This document shows positions 8,401-16,096 of a stretch of 22,556 bases of DNA, piece by piece. Positions within the stretch are counted from its first letter, which is position 1, and each line of letters begins with the position of its first letter. Below the pieces are notes generated by a model. The model was not told where the DNA came from. It was given only the letters and a program-made list of their open reading frames with translations, and searched no databases. Source of the stretch: Limnohabitans sp. (GTDB lineage: Bacteria; Pseudomonadota; Gammaproteobacteria; Burkholderiales; Burkholderiaceae_C); the NCBI GenBank assembly GCA_023260735.1, contig JALQUL010000129.1:1-22556 (forward strand), in the 5' to 3' direction. A program made the translations under genes and the position numbers.

Positions 8401-10194
8401 GCTCTTAAATTTACCTTGTGTATGACGCTCGATGCTACGGATTTTATCCATGGCAGCAAAGTCAAGCACAGGTTGACTCACTTCAAGACGCATTGGCGGA
8501 TTAACTTGATTGATATCGAGTAAATTGGGTTTTGGACCGATAAATGACACCAAAGACATCACAATCGCTTCACGGATTGGGTCGATAGGTGGGTTGGTAA
8601 CCTGTGCAAACAACTGTTTAAAGTAGTTGTACAAAGGTTTGTTTTTATCAGACAAGACCGCCAATGGGCTATCGTTACCCATAGAGCCTGTAGCTTCTTC
8701 GCCAGCAGATGCCATAGGACTTAATAAAAACTTAATATCTTCTTGAGTAAAGCCAAATGCTTGCTGGCGATCTAATAAAGTGGCCTGGGTTTCAGTGTTT
8801 GCTGAAACGGGAACAGAGATCTCATCGAGCTTAATCCGCAAGTCTTCATTCCATTGTTTGTAGGGCTTGCTATTGGCTAAGTTGGCTTTTAATTCTTCAT
8901 CATCAATCATGCGACCTTGCTCAAGATCGATTAAAAACATTTTGCCTGGTTGTAAACGCCATTTACGAACAATTTTATGTTCTGGAATTGGCAATACACC
9001 TGACTCAGAACCCATGATGACTAAATCGTCATCGGTGATGCAATAACGTGAAGGACGTAATCCGTTACGGTCTAAGGTTGCCCCAATTTGACGGCCGTCA
9101 GTGAACACAATAGAAGCTGGACCATCCCATGGCTCTAACATAGGGGCATGATATTCGTAGAATGCACGGCGACGCTCGTCCATGCTCGCATGTTGCTCCC
9201 ATGGCTCAGGAATCATCATCATGACAGCTTGGCTAATAGGATAGCCCGACATAGTTAACAACTCAAGGCAGTTGTCAAATGTGGCGGTATCGGATTGACC
9301 TGCAAAACTAATCGGATAGAGCTTTTTAAGGTCATTGCCTAAAACGGGTGAGCTCATTACGCCCTCACGGGCTTTCATCCAGTTATAGTTGCCTTTAACG
9401 GTGTTGATTTCACCGTTGTGTGCAACATAACGATAAGGATGTGATAAAGACCATTCTGGGAAGGTATTGGTAGAGAAACGTTGATGCACCAAACCTAAAG
9501 CAGAAACACAACGTACATCTTGCAAATCAATATAGTAGGTACCAACTTGATCGGCTAATAACAAACCTTTATACACCACAGTACGGCTAGACATACTAGG
9601 TACATAGTATTCTTGGCTATGCATGAGTTGCAAATTTTGAATCGCGGCACTGGCGGTTTTACGAATCACATACAATTTGCGCTCGAGGGCATCTTGCACA
9701 ATCACGTCTGAACCACGACCAATAAAGACTTGGCGTAACACAGGTTCTTTTTCACGTACAGTAGGTGACATTGGCATGTCACGGTTAACCGGCACATCGC
9801 GCCAGCCTAATAGAACCTGACCTTCCGCTTTAATAGCACGTTCCATTTCTTGCTCGCAAGCCAAACGTGATGCATGTTCTTTTGGTAAAAAGATCATACC
9901 AACACCGTACTCGCCTGGTGGAGGTAACTCAACACCTTGCTTGAGCATTTCTTCACGATAAAGCGCATCTGGAATTTGCAACAAAATACCGGCGCCATCG
10001 CCCATTAATTTATCGGCACCTACAGCACCCCGATGATCTAAATTCTCAAGAATTTTAAGTGCATTTTTAACGATATCGTGTGATTTATGACCACGGATAT
10101 GAGCCACAAAACCAACACCACAGGCGTCATGTTCTTGGCCTTGACTATATAAACCAGTTTGTTGTAAATGGGCAATTTCTTGTGCCGTAGTCAT
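5482..10194 (-). CDS. gltB: Glutamate synthase (NADPH) large subunit
   Basis: GltB releases ammonia from glutamine, channels it to 2-oxoglutarate and makes glutamate, using electrons from GltD. The 1570-residue protein has the class II glutamine amidotransferase nucleophile at Cys25 (HDACGVGF), implying removal of a 24-residue propeptide. A central linking domain and then the FMN/2-oxoglutarate barrel follow, the latter with GGKSNTGEGGEDPVRY. The 3Fe-4S cysteines are at about 1166, 1172 and 1177 (CIMMRKCHLNTCPVG). The C-terminus is the beta-helical GXGXG domain with repeated Gly-rich turns. AAGGA lies 7-8 nt before the ATG. It is the first gene of gltBD; its upstream region carries a strong palindrome at 10248-10272. 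Confidence 0.98.
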   Translation of the reverse strand: MTTAQEIAHLQQTGLYSQGQEHDACGVGFVAHIRGHKSHDIVKNALKILENLDHRGAVGADKLMGDGAGILLQIPDALYREEMLKQGVELPPPGEYGVGMIFLPKEHASRLACEQEMERAIKAEGQVLLGWRDVPVNRDMPMSPTVREKEPVLRQVFIGRGSDVIVQDALERKLYVIRKTASAAIQNLQLMHSQEYYVPSMSSRTVVYKGLLLADQVGTYYIDLQDVRCVSALGLVHQRFSTNTFPEWSLSHPYRYVAHNGEINTVKGNYNWMKAREGVMSSPVLGNDLKKLYPISFAGQSDTATFDNCLELLTMSGYPISQAVMMMIPEPWEQHASMDERRRAFYEYHAPMLEPWDGPASIVFTDGRQIGATLDRNGLRPSRYCITDDDLVIMGSESGVLPIPEHKIVRKWRLQPGKMFLIDLEQGRMIDDEELKANLANSKPYKQWNEDLRIKLDEISVPVSANTETQATLLDRQQAFGFTQEDIKFLLSPMASAGEEATGSMGNDSPLAVLSDKNKPLYNYFKQLFAQVTNPPIDPIREAIVMSLVSFIGPKPNLLDINQVNPPMRLEVSQPVLDFAAMDKIRSIERHTQGKFKSHTIDITYPVSWGAQGVEAKLASLCAEAVDAIKTGRNILIISDKGVSASQVAIPALLALSAIHQHLVGAGLRTTAGLVVETGSAREVHHFAVLAGYGAEAVHPYLAMETLADLHKDLKDDLSPEKAIYNYIKAVGKGLSKIMSKMGVSTYMSYCGAQLFEAIGLSSATINKYFTGTPSKVEGIGVFDIAEETIRSHKAAFGNDPILANMLDAGGEYAWRARGEEHMWTPDVIAKLQHSTRSNNWNTYKEYAQLINDQSRRHMTLRGLFEFKIDPSKAISIDEVEPAKEIVKRFATGAMSLGSISSEAHATLAIAMNRIGGKSNTGEGGEDPVRYRQELKGIPIKQGETLKQVLGADVIEADYVLQANDSLRSRIKQVASGRFGVTAEYLSSADQIQIKMAQGAKPGEGGQLPGGKVSKYIGKLRYSVPGVGLISPPPHHDIYSIEDLAQLIHDLKNVAPHADISVKLVSEIGVGTIAAGVAKCKADHVVIAGHDGGTGASPWSSIKHAGSPWEIGLAETQQTLVLNRLRGRIRVQADGQMKTGRDVAIGALLGADEFGFATAPLVVEGCIMMRKCHLNTCPVGVATQDPELRKKFSGKPEHVVNYFFFIAEEVRQIMAQLGIRKFDDLVGRVDLLDTRKGIEHWKAKGLDFGRLFAQPLAGIEADVRHVATQEHGLEKNFDNLLIEKAKSAIETGKPVKIMETVRNVNRSVGAMLSGAVTKVHPEGLPDDTIHIQLEGTGGQSFGAFLANGITLYLIGDANDYTGKGLSGGRIAVRPSIDFRGVATNNTICGNTVMYGATSGEAFFSGVGGERFAVRLSGATAVVEGTGDHGCEYMTGGTVLVLGKTGRNFAAGMSGGIAYIYDEDGGFAKRCNTSMVGLDKVLSAQEQKDTMPTALWHQGKTDEEAVKQLLQQHNRWTGSKRARDLLDDWENSRQKFVKVFPHEYKRALAEMAQATVQVAASNQAKATVVAK

Positions 10195-10247
10195 AGAGAT
10201 TCCTTGGTAACAAATAATAGATACTTAAAATTCGATTTGCTAGATCA

Positions 10248-10272
10248 ATTTAAAAACGTTTGGTTTTTAAAT
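10248..10272. promoter_or_regulatory. Perfect 10-bp palindrome in the gltB upstream region
   Basis: ATTTAAAAAC, a 5-nt spacer and GTTTTTAAAT form a perfect inverted repeat 53 nt upstream of the gltB start codon. On the minus strand it begins one base after a possible -35 hexamer TTGCAC, so it would cover the promoter spacer or -10. That position fits a dimeric regulator's operator. A T-run does not follow it, so it is not a typical terminator. The regulator cannot be named from this sequence. Confidence 0.4.
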
Positions 10273-10389
10273 GGTGCAAGCCAATATTGAATTTATTTTT
10301 AGCTTGAAAGCAAACTAAGATTTACAAATAATGAAAAACCAGAGACTATTTTTAAATCCTAGGGTTAATATGGATTTTAATCAATTTTT

Positions 10390-10475
10390 TGACCCTTCTT
10401 TAAAAATTAAATGGGGTCAGATCACTAATAGTATTGAAGATTGAATTTTTCACATGAAAATTAGGGACACATCAA
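10390..10475. repeat. Possible decayed REP-like ends next to the RAYT-like gene
   Basis: TGACCC (10390-10395) and GGGTCA (10414-10419) form a 6-bp inverted repeat with an 18-nt spacer, with the right arm in the context AAATGGGGTCAGATC. A second G-rich motif, AATTAGGGACAC, lies at about 10459-10470. GGGGTCAG and GGGACA motifs of this kind are, from memory, common beside RAYT-family genes in betaproteobacteria. Only two degenerate copies are present, so this is tentative. Confidence 0.3.
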
Positions 10476-10512
10476 ACCCAGACTTCTTGATTACAATCTA
10501 ATTTCAAAGTTT

Positions 10513-11226
10513 TTACGATACGATGTTTGGCGCAGTCAACAGAGTTCTAACGGGACGACCTGCCTTACCTCGCTTTAATTTTTGACTCGTCAAACGTTGC
10601 AGTGCGTCTATGAAGGGCTCTGAACCCAAAACCTTGTCGTGACCCAAAGCGGACTGCAAAGCCTTGGTTTTAGAAACACCTAAACCCTGATGCAAAATTT
10701 CATAATACGCCTTTTCACGATCAAAAGGGGTATTCCCTAGCAACCACCACTCCTTAATAGGATGTAACCAACGAATTTCGGAGTAACCTAAATAATGAGG
10801 GCTCGCACTTAAATTAGCTACATCTAGATGAAATTGCTCGGCTGTAATGTTGGCCTTTTCGTTCATATAAAGCACCACATCAAGGCCGTGATGTGCAACA
10901 TCTACAATAGTGCACAAAAACCGGCCATTCCATAAAGAACCAGATCGAGCGTGTTTTTGATTGAAATAAGGAACGTATTTACGGCTAATTGCTTGAACAA
11001 ATCCCGAAATAGCAGTTTCGTTTTTAGGACTTAATAATAAATAAAATTCATTAGTGCTAATTAAAAAACCATGTAGCGCAAGCTCAAACAAAGGCAAGGT
11101 TTCTGCAATTATGGTTCTAAGTCGCTTGGCGTCTTCGTTAGTTTTACATATCTCTTGAAAATTATGACCCACTTGCTTTACAAAATGGACCTGATTTGGA
11201 ATTACGAGACGAGCTTGCCTGGCCAT
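10513..11226 (-). CDS. REP-associated tyrosine transposase-like protein with degenerate HUH motif
   Basis: The 237-residue product aligns over its whole length with IS200-like/RAYT (Y1_Tnp) proteins. It has an N-terminal MARQARLVIPNQVHFV (family MARxxRLVIPGxxHHV), a GSLWNGRF (family GTLWEGRY), Tyr120 in LYMNEKAN at the place of the catalytic Tyr of RYIELNPVRA, and a C-terminal GRP stretch. The metal-binding HUH motif, usually NHVHLLL, reads NEFYLLL at 59-65, so both histidines are gone. The protein is therefore probably unable to cut DNA by the family mechanism, although it remains an open full-length frame. It starts 11 nt after the methyltransferase stop, with no clear ribosome-binding site. 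It is either a domesticated DNA-binding relative or a decaying gene. Confidence 0.8.
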   Translation of the reverse strand: MARQARLVIPNQVHFVKQVGHNFQEICKTNEDAKRLRTIIAETLPLFELALHGFLISTNEFYLLLSPKNETAISGFVQAISRKYVPYFNQKHARSGSLWNGRFLCTIVDVAHHGLDVVLYMNEKANITAEQFHLDVANLSASPHYLGYSEIRWLHPIKEWWLLGNTPFDREKAYYEILHQGLGVSKTKALQSALGHDKVLGSEPFIDALQRLTSQKLKRGKAGRPVRTLLTAPNIVS

Positions 11227-11237
11227 TTTAAAATCAA

Positions 11238-12200
11238 TTATTGTGCTAGTACAGGTGAATCTACACTTTCAAGCAAAGGCTCTTGAGCGCCCAAAGTGGT
11301 AATGGCACTAGGTAAGCGCTTAAACCTAGTAGTCAATAAATTAGCTATAGAAAACTGTTGCAAAATTTCAAGCAAATGCACTGCTGAACTGCGTTTTTTC
11401 TGACCTGTATATTTGGCTACAATTAACTCGTTTTTCATACTGTGCTCCCAGCCAACTAGCTCGGTTACAGTGACTTGATAACCACAAGCTTCTAGATATA
11501 AACAACGCAGTACATTGGTAATTTGACTACCTAATTCACGGGTGTGCAAAGGATGTCGCCATAACTCGCCTAAAGAAGATTTAGCCACTGACAAAGCTCG
11601 GTTTTGCCTTAAGTTAGCCGCCACTTCAGCTTGACAACAAGGCACTAAAATCATATATTTGGCTTTTTTTATTAAGCCAAACTCAATGGCATCGTCGGTT
11701 GCACTATCGCAGGCATGAAGTGCGGTTACTACATCAATTTGACTTGGTAAAGAGGCATCTTGCATGGCATCTTGAACACTTTTATCGGCAAAAATCATGC
11801 CTTTAAAACCTAATTCTTGAGCCAATTGTTTCGATTTTTCTACTAACTCCAGCCTAGTCTCTATGCCAATCATTTGACCTTGTTCTTTGTTTTTAAAGAA
11901 CAAATCATAAATTAAAAAACCTAAATAGGATTTACCAGCACCTAGATCAGCGACTGACAGGCCATTGGGCCCTTCAGGTAAGGATAAAAGTGCTTTTTCA
12001 ATAAACTGATACAAATGAGTAATTTGTTTGAGTTTACGACGACTGTCTTGATTGAGCTTTCCCTCACGCGTGAGAATATGCAAGGCCTGTAGCAACTTTA
12101 ATGACTGGCCTGGCCTTAATTCTGCAATAAACTCGTCTAGTGGAGATGGCTTGGCTTTTGCCATAGATTTTTGGCGTTCAGGGTGATTGTTTTTTTTCAT
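11238..12200 (-). CDS. Class I SAM-dependent methyltransferase (Methyltransf_32-like)
   Basis: A 320-residue putative methyltransferase of unknown substrate. The SAM-binding motif I is VADLGAGKSYLG (about residues 83-94), an acidic IGIETR follows as motif II, and TALHACDSATDDAI then VPCCQ (about 196-200) match the signature of the methyltransferase 32 group. The N-terminal ~40 residues are Lys-rich and probably flexible. I chose the ATG at 12198-12200. A longer frame from a TTG at 12284 overlaps the end of aroB and lacks family similarity in its extra 28 residues. The chosen start has only a distant AGGTG 14 nt upstream, just before a 14-nt palindrome. Another ATG lies 12 codons further in. 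It is in line with aroB and probably co-transcribed. Confidence 0.82.
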   Translation of the reverse strand: MKKNNHPERQKSMAKAKPSPLDEFIAELRPGQSLKLLQALHILTREGKLNQDSRRKLKQITHLYQFIEKALLSLPEGPNGLSVADLGAGKSYLGFLIYDLFFKNKEQGQMIGIETRLELVEKSKQLAQELGFKGMIFADKSVQDAMQDASLPSQIDVVTALHACDSATDDAIEFGLIKKAKYMILVPCCQAEVAANLRQNRALSVAKSSLGELWRHPLHTRELGSQITNVLRCLYLEACGYQVTVTELVGWEHSMKNELIVAKYTGQKKRSSAVHLLEILQQFSIANLLTTRFKRLPSAITTLGAQEPLLESVDSPVLAQ

Positions 12201-12202
12201 AT

Positions 12203-12216
12203 TGATAAGCTTATCA
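12203..12216. promoter_or_regulatory. 14-nt perfect palindrome in front of the methyltransferase gene
   Basis: TGATAAGCTTATCA is fully self-complementary and lies 2 nt before the chosen methyltransferase ATG, between it and the aroB stop. It separates a possible AGGTG ribosome-binding sequence from the start. It might be an operator or form a short mRNA hairpin; chance is also possible. Confidence 0.25.
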
Positions 12217-12255
12217 CCTAGAGGATAAAAAAGAGCTGAGAAAAGTAAGCATCTA

Positions 12256-13365
12256 CTATTGTGATGACTGACAACAACGATCAATCACTTTTCTGACTAT
12301 ATCGTCAGGAGCTGGCAACATAAAGGCAGTACCTTTACCTGAAATTAATACAAAACGAATCTCACCCGCTTCTGATTTTTTATCTGAACGCATAAGTTCT
12401 AAATAACGTCCTGCATTATCTTGAGCATCTAAAACAGGCCCGACTATGGGTAAACCCGCTTTTTCAATTAAGTGTACCAAGCGATTCACATAATTTTGAT
12501 CAATAAAACCCAGCTCTTTAGATAAATGAGCCGCCATGACCATACCAGCCCCAACCGCTTCGCCATGCAGCCATTGACCATAACCCATACCTGCCTCTAT
12601 AGCATGTCCAAAAGTATGACCAAAATTTAGAATAGCTCTTAACCCAGATTCTTTTTCGTCTTGGCCCACCACATAGGCTTTTATTTCACAGCTTTTTTCA
12701 ATTGCATAGGATAAAGCAACAGGATCTTTTTGAATTAATAAATCGATATTTGCTTCTAACCAAGACAAAAATGGTAAGTCGGCAATCGGCCCATATTTAA
12801 TCACTTCTGCTAAACCAGCTGACAACTCTTTGGCTGGCAAGGTATTAAGAGTAGAACTGTCGCAAATCACCTTTAAGGGCTGGTAAAAAGCACCTACCAT
12901 ATTTTTACCCAAAGGATGGTTAATACCTGTTTTACCGCCCACTGATGAATCTACCTGAGACAATAAAGTGGTAGGAACTTGCACAAATGGAATACCTCGC
13001 ATATAACAAGCTGCTGCAAAACCTGTCATATCACCTATTACACCACCACCCAAAGCCACTAAAAGAGTTTTTCGGTCGGCTGACTTTTGTAATAAATCAT
13101 CAAAAATAAGTTGTAGAGTTTCCCATGTTTTAAAGACTTCTCCATCGGGCAAACTCAGCACATCAACTTTTTGATATTGATTGCGTAATAAAGCTTGAAC
13201 TTTAGCCGCATAAAGCGGTGCGACAGTGGTGTTAGTGACCACCAGCACACTACTAGCTTTGGGTAAATCTTTAAAAATATCGGACTGATCTAATAAATCA
13301 TGACCAATTAAAATATCGTAACTACGTTCTGCAAGTTGAATACGAACGGTTGAATGAGCTGGCAT
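12256..13365 (-). CDS. aroB: 3-dehydroquinate synthase
   Basis: AroB converts DAHP to 3-dehydroquinate, the second shikimate-pathway step, using NAD+ and a divalent metal. The 369-residue product has the NAD-binding GGGVIGD at 106-112, VPTTLLSQVDSSVGGKTGIN (about 130-149), and metal ligands that by family alignment are Glu187 (LSAGLAEVIK), His250 (NFGHTFGH) and His267 (WLHGEA). Length is normal. It starts 17 nt after the aroK stop, without a clear Shine-Dalgarno sequence, so it probably relies on translation of aroK. AroK and AroB directly behind pilQ is the usual proteobacterial arrangement. Confidence 0.97.
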   Translation of the reverse strand: MPAHSTVRIQLAERSYDILIGHDLLDQSDIFKDLPKASSVLVVTNTTVAPLYAAKVQALLRNQYQKVDVLSLPDGEVFKTWETLQLIFDDLLQKSADRKTLLVALGGGVIGDMTGFAAACYMRGIPFVQVPTTLLSQVDSSVGGKTGINHPLGKNMVGAFYQPLKVICDSSTLNTLPAKELSAGLAEVIKYGPIADLPFLSWLEANIDLLIQKDPVALSYAIEKSCEIKAYVVGQDEKESGLRAILNFGHTFGHAIEAGMGYGQWLHGEAVGAGMVMAAHLSKELGFIDQNYVNRLVHLIEKAGLPIVGPVLDAQDNAGRYLELMRSDKKSEAGEIRFVLISGKGTAFMLPAPDDIVRKVIDRCCQSSQ

Positions 13366-13382
13366 AAGCGTAATGGAAAGAA

Positions 13383-13949
13383 TTAGGATTCTGGAATGGG
13401 CTCAATGACTGAGCTAGAAGAATGTAAGTCTACACTGCTTTTAAGCCCTGCCAATTCAAGTTGCATCACAATCATATTGATGACTCGACTCATGGACTGC
13501 TTGCTGGTGTCGACAACAAAATGAGCACAAGCTTGGTACAAAGGATCTCTTTGTTGTGAAAGCTCACGCAACTTGGCGAGTGGATCAGCGACTTGCAATA
13601 ATGGTCTACCTTTATCATGTTTAAGGCGACGGTAGATTTCTTCAGGTGTTGATCTTAAGTAAACCACGTAACAGTTTTTTTTCAAATTAATTCTGTTCAC
13701 CTCTCGAGTCACTACACCACCACCGGTAGATAACACACCTTGCTGCAAACACAACTGAGCAATTACTCTTTCTTCGAGTAATCGGAATTTTTCTTCACCC
13801 TCTCGTTCAAAATATTCACGAATTGAACAGGCTATCTCATCGGTGATGATTTGATCGGAATCTAAAAAATTGCTTGATAATCTTTTGGCTAAATGCCAAC
13901 CTACAGAGGACTTGCCTGATCCAGGCAGTCCTACTAATGCCACTAACAA
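13383..13949 (-). CDS. aroK: Shikimate kinase
   Basis: AroK phosphorylates shikimate with ATP. The 188-residue product has Walker A GLPGSGKS (7-14), the shikimate-binding D32 region (FLDSDQII), R56 (FRLLEE), GGG at 76-78, and the lid Arg115 (HDKGRPLL). The C-terminal ~20 Ser-rich residues exceed the usual core. The likely start is TTG at 13947-13949, 8 nt after the pilQ stop: AGGGGG lies 4 nt upstream and overlaps that stop. A GTG two codons downstream (10 nt from the AGGGGG) is an alternative. No in-frame ATG precedes Walker A. Confidence 0.95.
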   Translation of the reverse strand: MLVALVGLPGSGKSSVGWHLAKRLSSNFLDSDQIITDEIACSIREYFEREGEEKFRLLEERVIAQLCLQQGVLSTGGGVVTREVNRINLKKNCYVVYLRSTPEEIYRRLKHDKGRPLLQVADPLAKLRELSQQRDPLYQACAHFVVDTSKQSMSRVINMIVMQLELAGLKSSVDLHSSSSVIEPIPES

Positions 13950-13957
13950 AGTGCCCC

Positions 13958-16096
13958 CTATCGCACGGACTGATCAGAAATAACTCTAGGAGTAATAAAC
14001 ACCAACATTTCTTGTTTAGCCGATTTGCGAGTTTTAGTCTTAAATGCATTTCCGATAATTGGCACATCTCCCAAGACAGGCACTTTTGCCTCATCATCGG
14101 TTTCCGTTAACTCGAAAATACCACCAATCACAACTGTACCACCATTTTCAACCAATACTTGAGTCTTTATGTGTTTTGTATTGATTGCAAAACCTGCTGT
14201 AGTGGACTGGCCAACTGAATCTTTATTAACATCAAGATCCAAAATAATATTGCCTTCTGGGGTAATTTGTGGAGTCACCTCTAATTTTAGTGATGCCTTA
14301 CGGAAGGCAATCGAAGTGGCTCCGCTGGCGGTGGACACCTCATAAGGTAGCTCGGTACCTTGTTCAATTAACGCTTTAGTTTGATCTGCTGTCACCACTC
14401 TAGGACTAGATACCACCTTACCCTTACCATCGGCCTCAAGCGCTGAGAGTTCTAAATTGAGGAAACGGTTAGCCACACTACTAAATAATGAAATCGCCAT
14501 TCTTGATGCGTTAAAACCACTTAATGAGGTAGCTGGCAAACTGATCAATTGTGTGTTTTGAGTATCTAAAACGTTGGTGGCTTCGGTAGTTGTACTGGCT
14601 ACGGCATTGTAAGAACCACCAAAAGCAATTCTTTGACCCTTATTATTAATAGCATCACCTGCCTGTCCACCTCGAACACCACCTAAATCAGATCCCCCCC
14701 AACGCACACCTAATGACTTACCAAAGGTATCAGAAGCTTCCACAATCCGAGCTTCAATCACTACTTGCCTAATAGCAATATCAAGCTTTTTGATCATTTC
14801 TTCAACTTGTACCAATTTTGAAGCAATATCAGTAACAAAAATTTGATTGGTTCTTGGCTCAGCGATAACACTGCCTCGAGGAGATAATAAACCTCGACTT
14901 GTATTATTAGTATTAGCAGATGGAGGCGCAATTTGTTGAGAAATTTCGGCGGCTTTTGTATAGTTCAATTGGAAAGACTGAGTTTTTAATGGCTCTAAAT
15001 TTTCAATTGCGACTTTTGCCTCTAGTTCTTGCCTTTCTTTGGTAGCTAATTCTTCTTTGGGAGCAATCCACAATACAGTACCCGATTTACGAACCCCCAA
15101 AGATTTAGCTTGTAAAATAATGTCGAGCGCTTGATCCCAAGGCACATCTTTAAGACGTAAGGTCACAGTACCAGTAACTGTGTCAGAGGTAATAATATTA
15201 AAATTAGTAAAGTCTGCAATCACTTGAAGCAAAGATCTAATTTCAATATTTTGGAAATTAAGGGATAACTTCTCACCAGAATAACCTTTTCCTGCACTTA
15301 ACTTATTAGGATCTTGAGTCTGTGACCTTACCTCCAATACAAACTTGGTGTCAGTTTGATAAACTGAATGCTCCCATAAGCCTTTATTGTCAATCACAAT
15401 TCTAACTTTATCACCTGCTACATCTGTAGTGATAGTTTGTATCGGTGTTCCAAAATCAACGACGTCTAATTTTCTTCGTAAATTGTCAGGGATAGTCGAC
15501 TTTAAAATCTCTACAATTAAGCTATTGGATTGCTGTTTAATATCAATGCCAACCTGATTACTAGGTAAAGTTAATTCAAGTCGGCCAGCGCCATCCGTTC
15601 CCCTTTTAAAATCGGGGGCTGTCATAGTTAAAACTTTTTCATTTAAACTTTCAGCAAAAACAGTAGGACGATTAGCAACTGTTGCATTGACTTCTGGTTT
15701 AGTAAAAATTACATATAGAATATTACCACTTTGCTGAATTTTGTGAGTACTTGACTGTTTTAAATTCAAGACCAAACGAGTTCTATCGGCAACCTCAACT
15801 AAGTTGGCATTTTTCACTAAACCGGTCGGTAGATCGACCATGGATTTACCTAAACCATTGCGTACACTTGGTAAATCTAATACCAATCGAGCTGGGGATT
15901 GAACTGAAAAAGCGTTAATTTTTCCCTGATAAGCTGCCGATAAATCAACTTTAAATACATCGTTTCCTTCTTGAATAGAAGAGGAAATTTTAGTGATTGA
16001 CACTTGCGCAAAACTATTGAAGCTAAGAATTGCAAGAAAACCGACTAATAGGCTTCTTAAAATAAACCCTAAACCTTTATTACCTATTTGCATCAT
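13958..16096 (-). CDS. pilQ: Type IV pilus secretin PilQ
   Basis: PilQ forms the outer-membrane channel through which the type IV pilus passes. From the chosen ATG the product is 712 residues. It has a signal peptide (IGNKGLGFILRSLLVGFLAI, then NSFA-Q), two AMIN-like domains (about 32-135 and 155-255) expected to bind peptidoglycan, an N0/STN domain (about 277-345), an N1 domain (about 363-440), and the secretin domain (about 505-705) ending near VPVLGDVPIIGNAF. The ATG at 16094-16096 is preceded by AGGAG with a 5-nt spacer; a second ATG follows directly. A longer start at 16138 lies inside the pilP 3' end in a different frame and is rejected. ATGATG overlaps the TGA that ends pilP, so translation of the two is probably coupled. 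Confidence 0.96.
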   Translation of the reverse strand: MMQIGNKGLGFILRSLLVGFLAILSFNSFAQVSITKISSSIQEGNDVFKVDLSAAYQGKINAFSVQSPARLVLDLPSVRNGLGKSMVDLPTGLVKNANLVEVADRTRLVLNLKQSSTHKIQQSGNILYVIFTKPEVNATVANRPTVFAESLNEKVLTMTAPDFKRGTDGAGRLELTLPSNQVGIDIKQQSNSLIVEILKSTIPDNLRRKLDVVDFGTPIQTITTDVAGDKVRIVIDNKGLWEHSVYQTDTKFVLEVRSQTQDPNKLSAGKGYSGEKLSLNFQNIEIRSLLQVIADFTNFNIITSDTVTGTVTLRLKDVPWDQALDIILQAKSLGVRKSGTVLWIAPKEELATKERQELEAKVAIENLEPLKTQSFQLNYTKAAEISQQIAPPSANTNNTSRGLLSPRGSVIAEPRTNQIFVTDIASKLVQVEEMIKKLDIAIRQVVIEARIVEASDTFGKSLGVRWGGSDLGGVRGGQAGDAINNKGQRIAFGGSYNAVASTTTEATNVLDTQNTQLISLPATSLSGFNASRMAISLFSSVANRFLNLELSALEADGKGKVVSSPRVVTADQTKALIEQGTELPYEVSTASGATSIAFRKASLKLEVTPQITPEGNIILDLDVNKDSVGQSTTAGFAINTKHIKTQVLVENGGTVVIGGIFELTETDDEAKVPVLGDVPIIGNAFKTKTRKSAKQEMLVFITPRVISDQSVR

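Larger units (their letters stand above)
10195..10512. other. gltB upstream region and 3' flank of the RAYT-like gene
   Basis: This 318-nt gap holds no gene. Near gltB it has AT-rich leader sequence with a perfect 10-bp palindrome and a possible TTGCAC -35 at 10274-10279 (minus strand). Nearer the transposase-like gene it has a TGACCC/GGGTCA inverted repeat and two G-rich motifs resembling REP-type ends (10390-10475). No clear terminator for the transposase-like gene is visible, so read-through into gltBD is possible. Confidence 0.6.

Noticed and set aside
10265..10290. A possible sigma54 promoter for gltB (TGGC and TTGCA on the minus strand)
   Set aside because: The GG and GC elements lack the required -24/-12 spacing.
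10447..10460. Palindrome TTTTCA-CA-TGAAAA
   Set aside because: Only 6 bp per arm in AT-rich DNA; not distinguishable from chance.
12201..12284. A 28-residue N-terminal extension of the methyltransferase from a TTG overlapping aroB
   Set aside because: No good ribosome-binding site, no family-like sequence, and an ATG is available at 12200.
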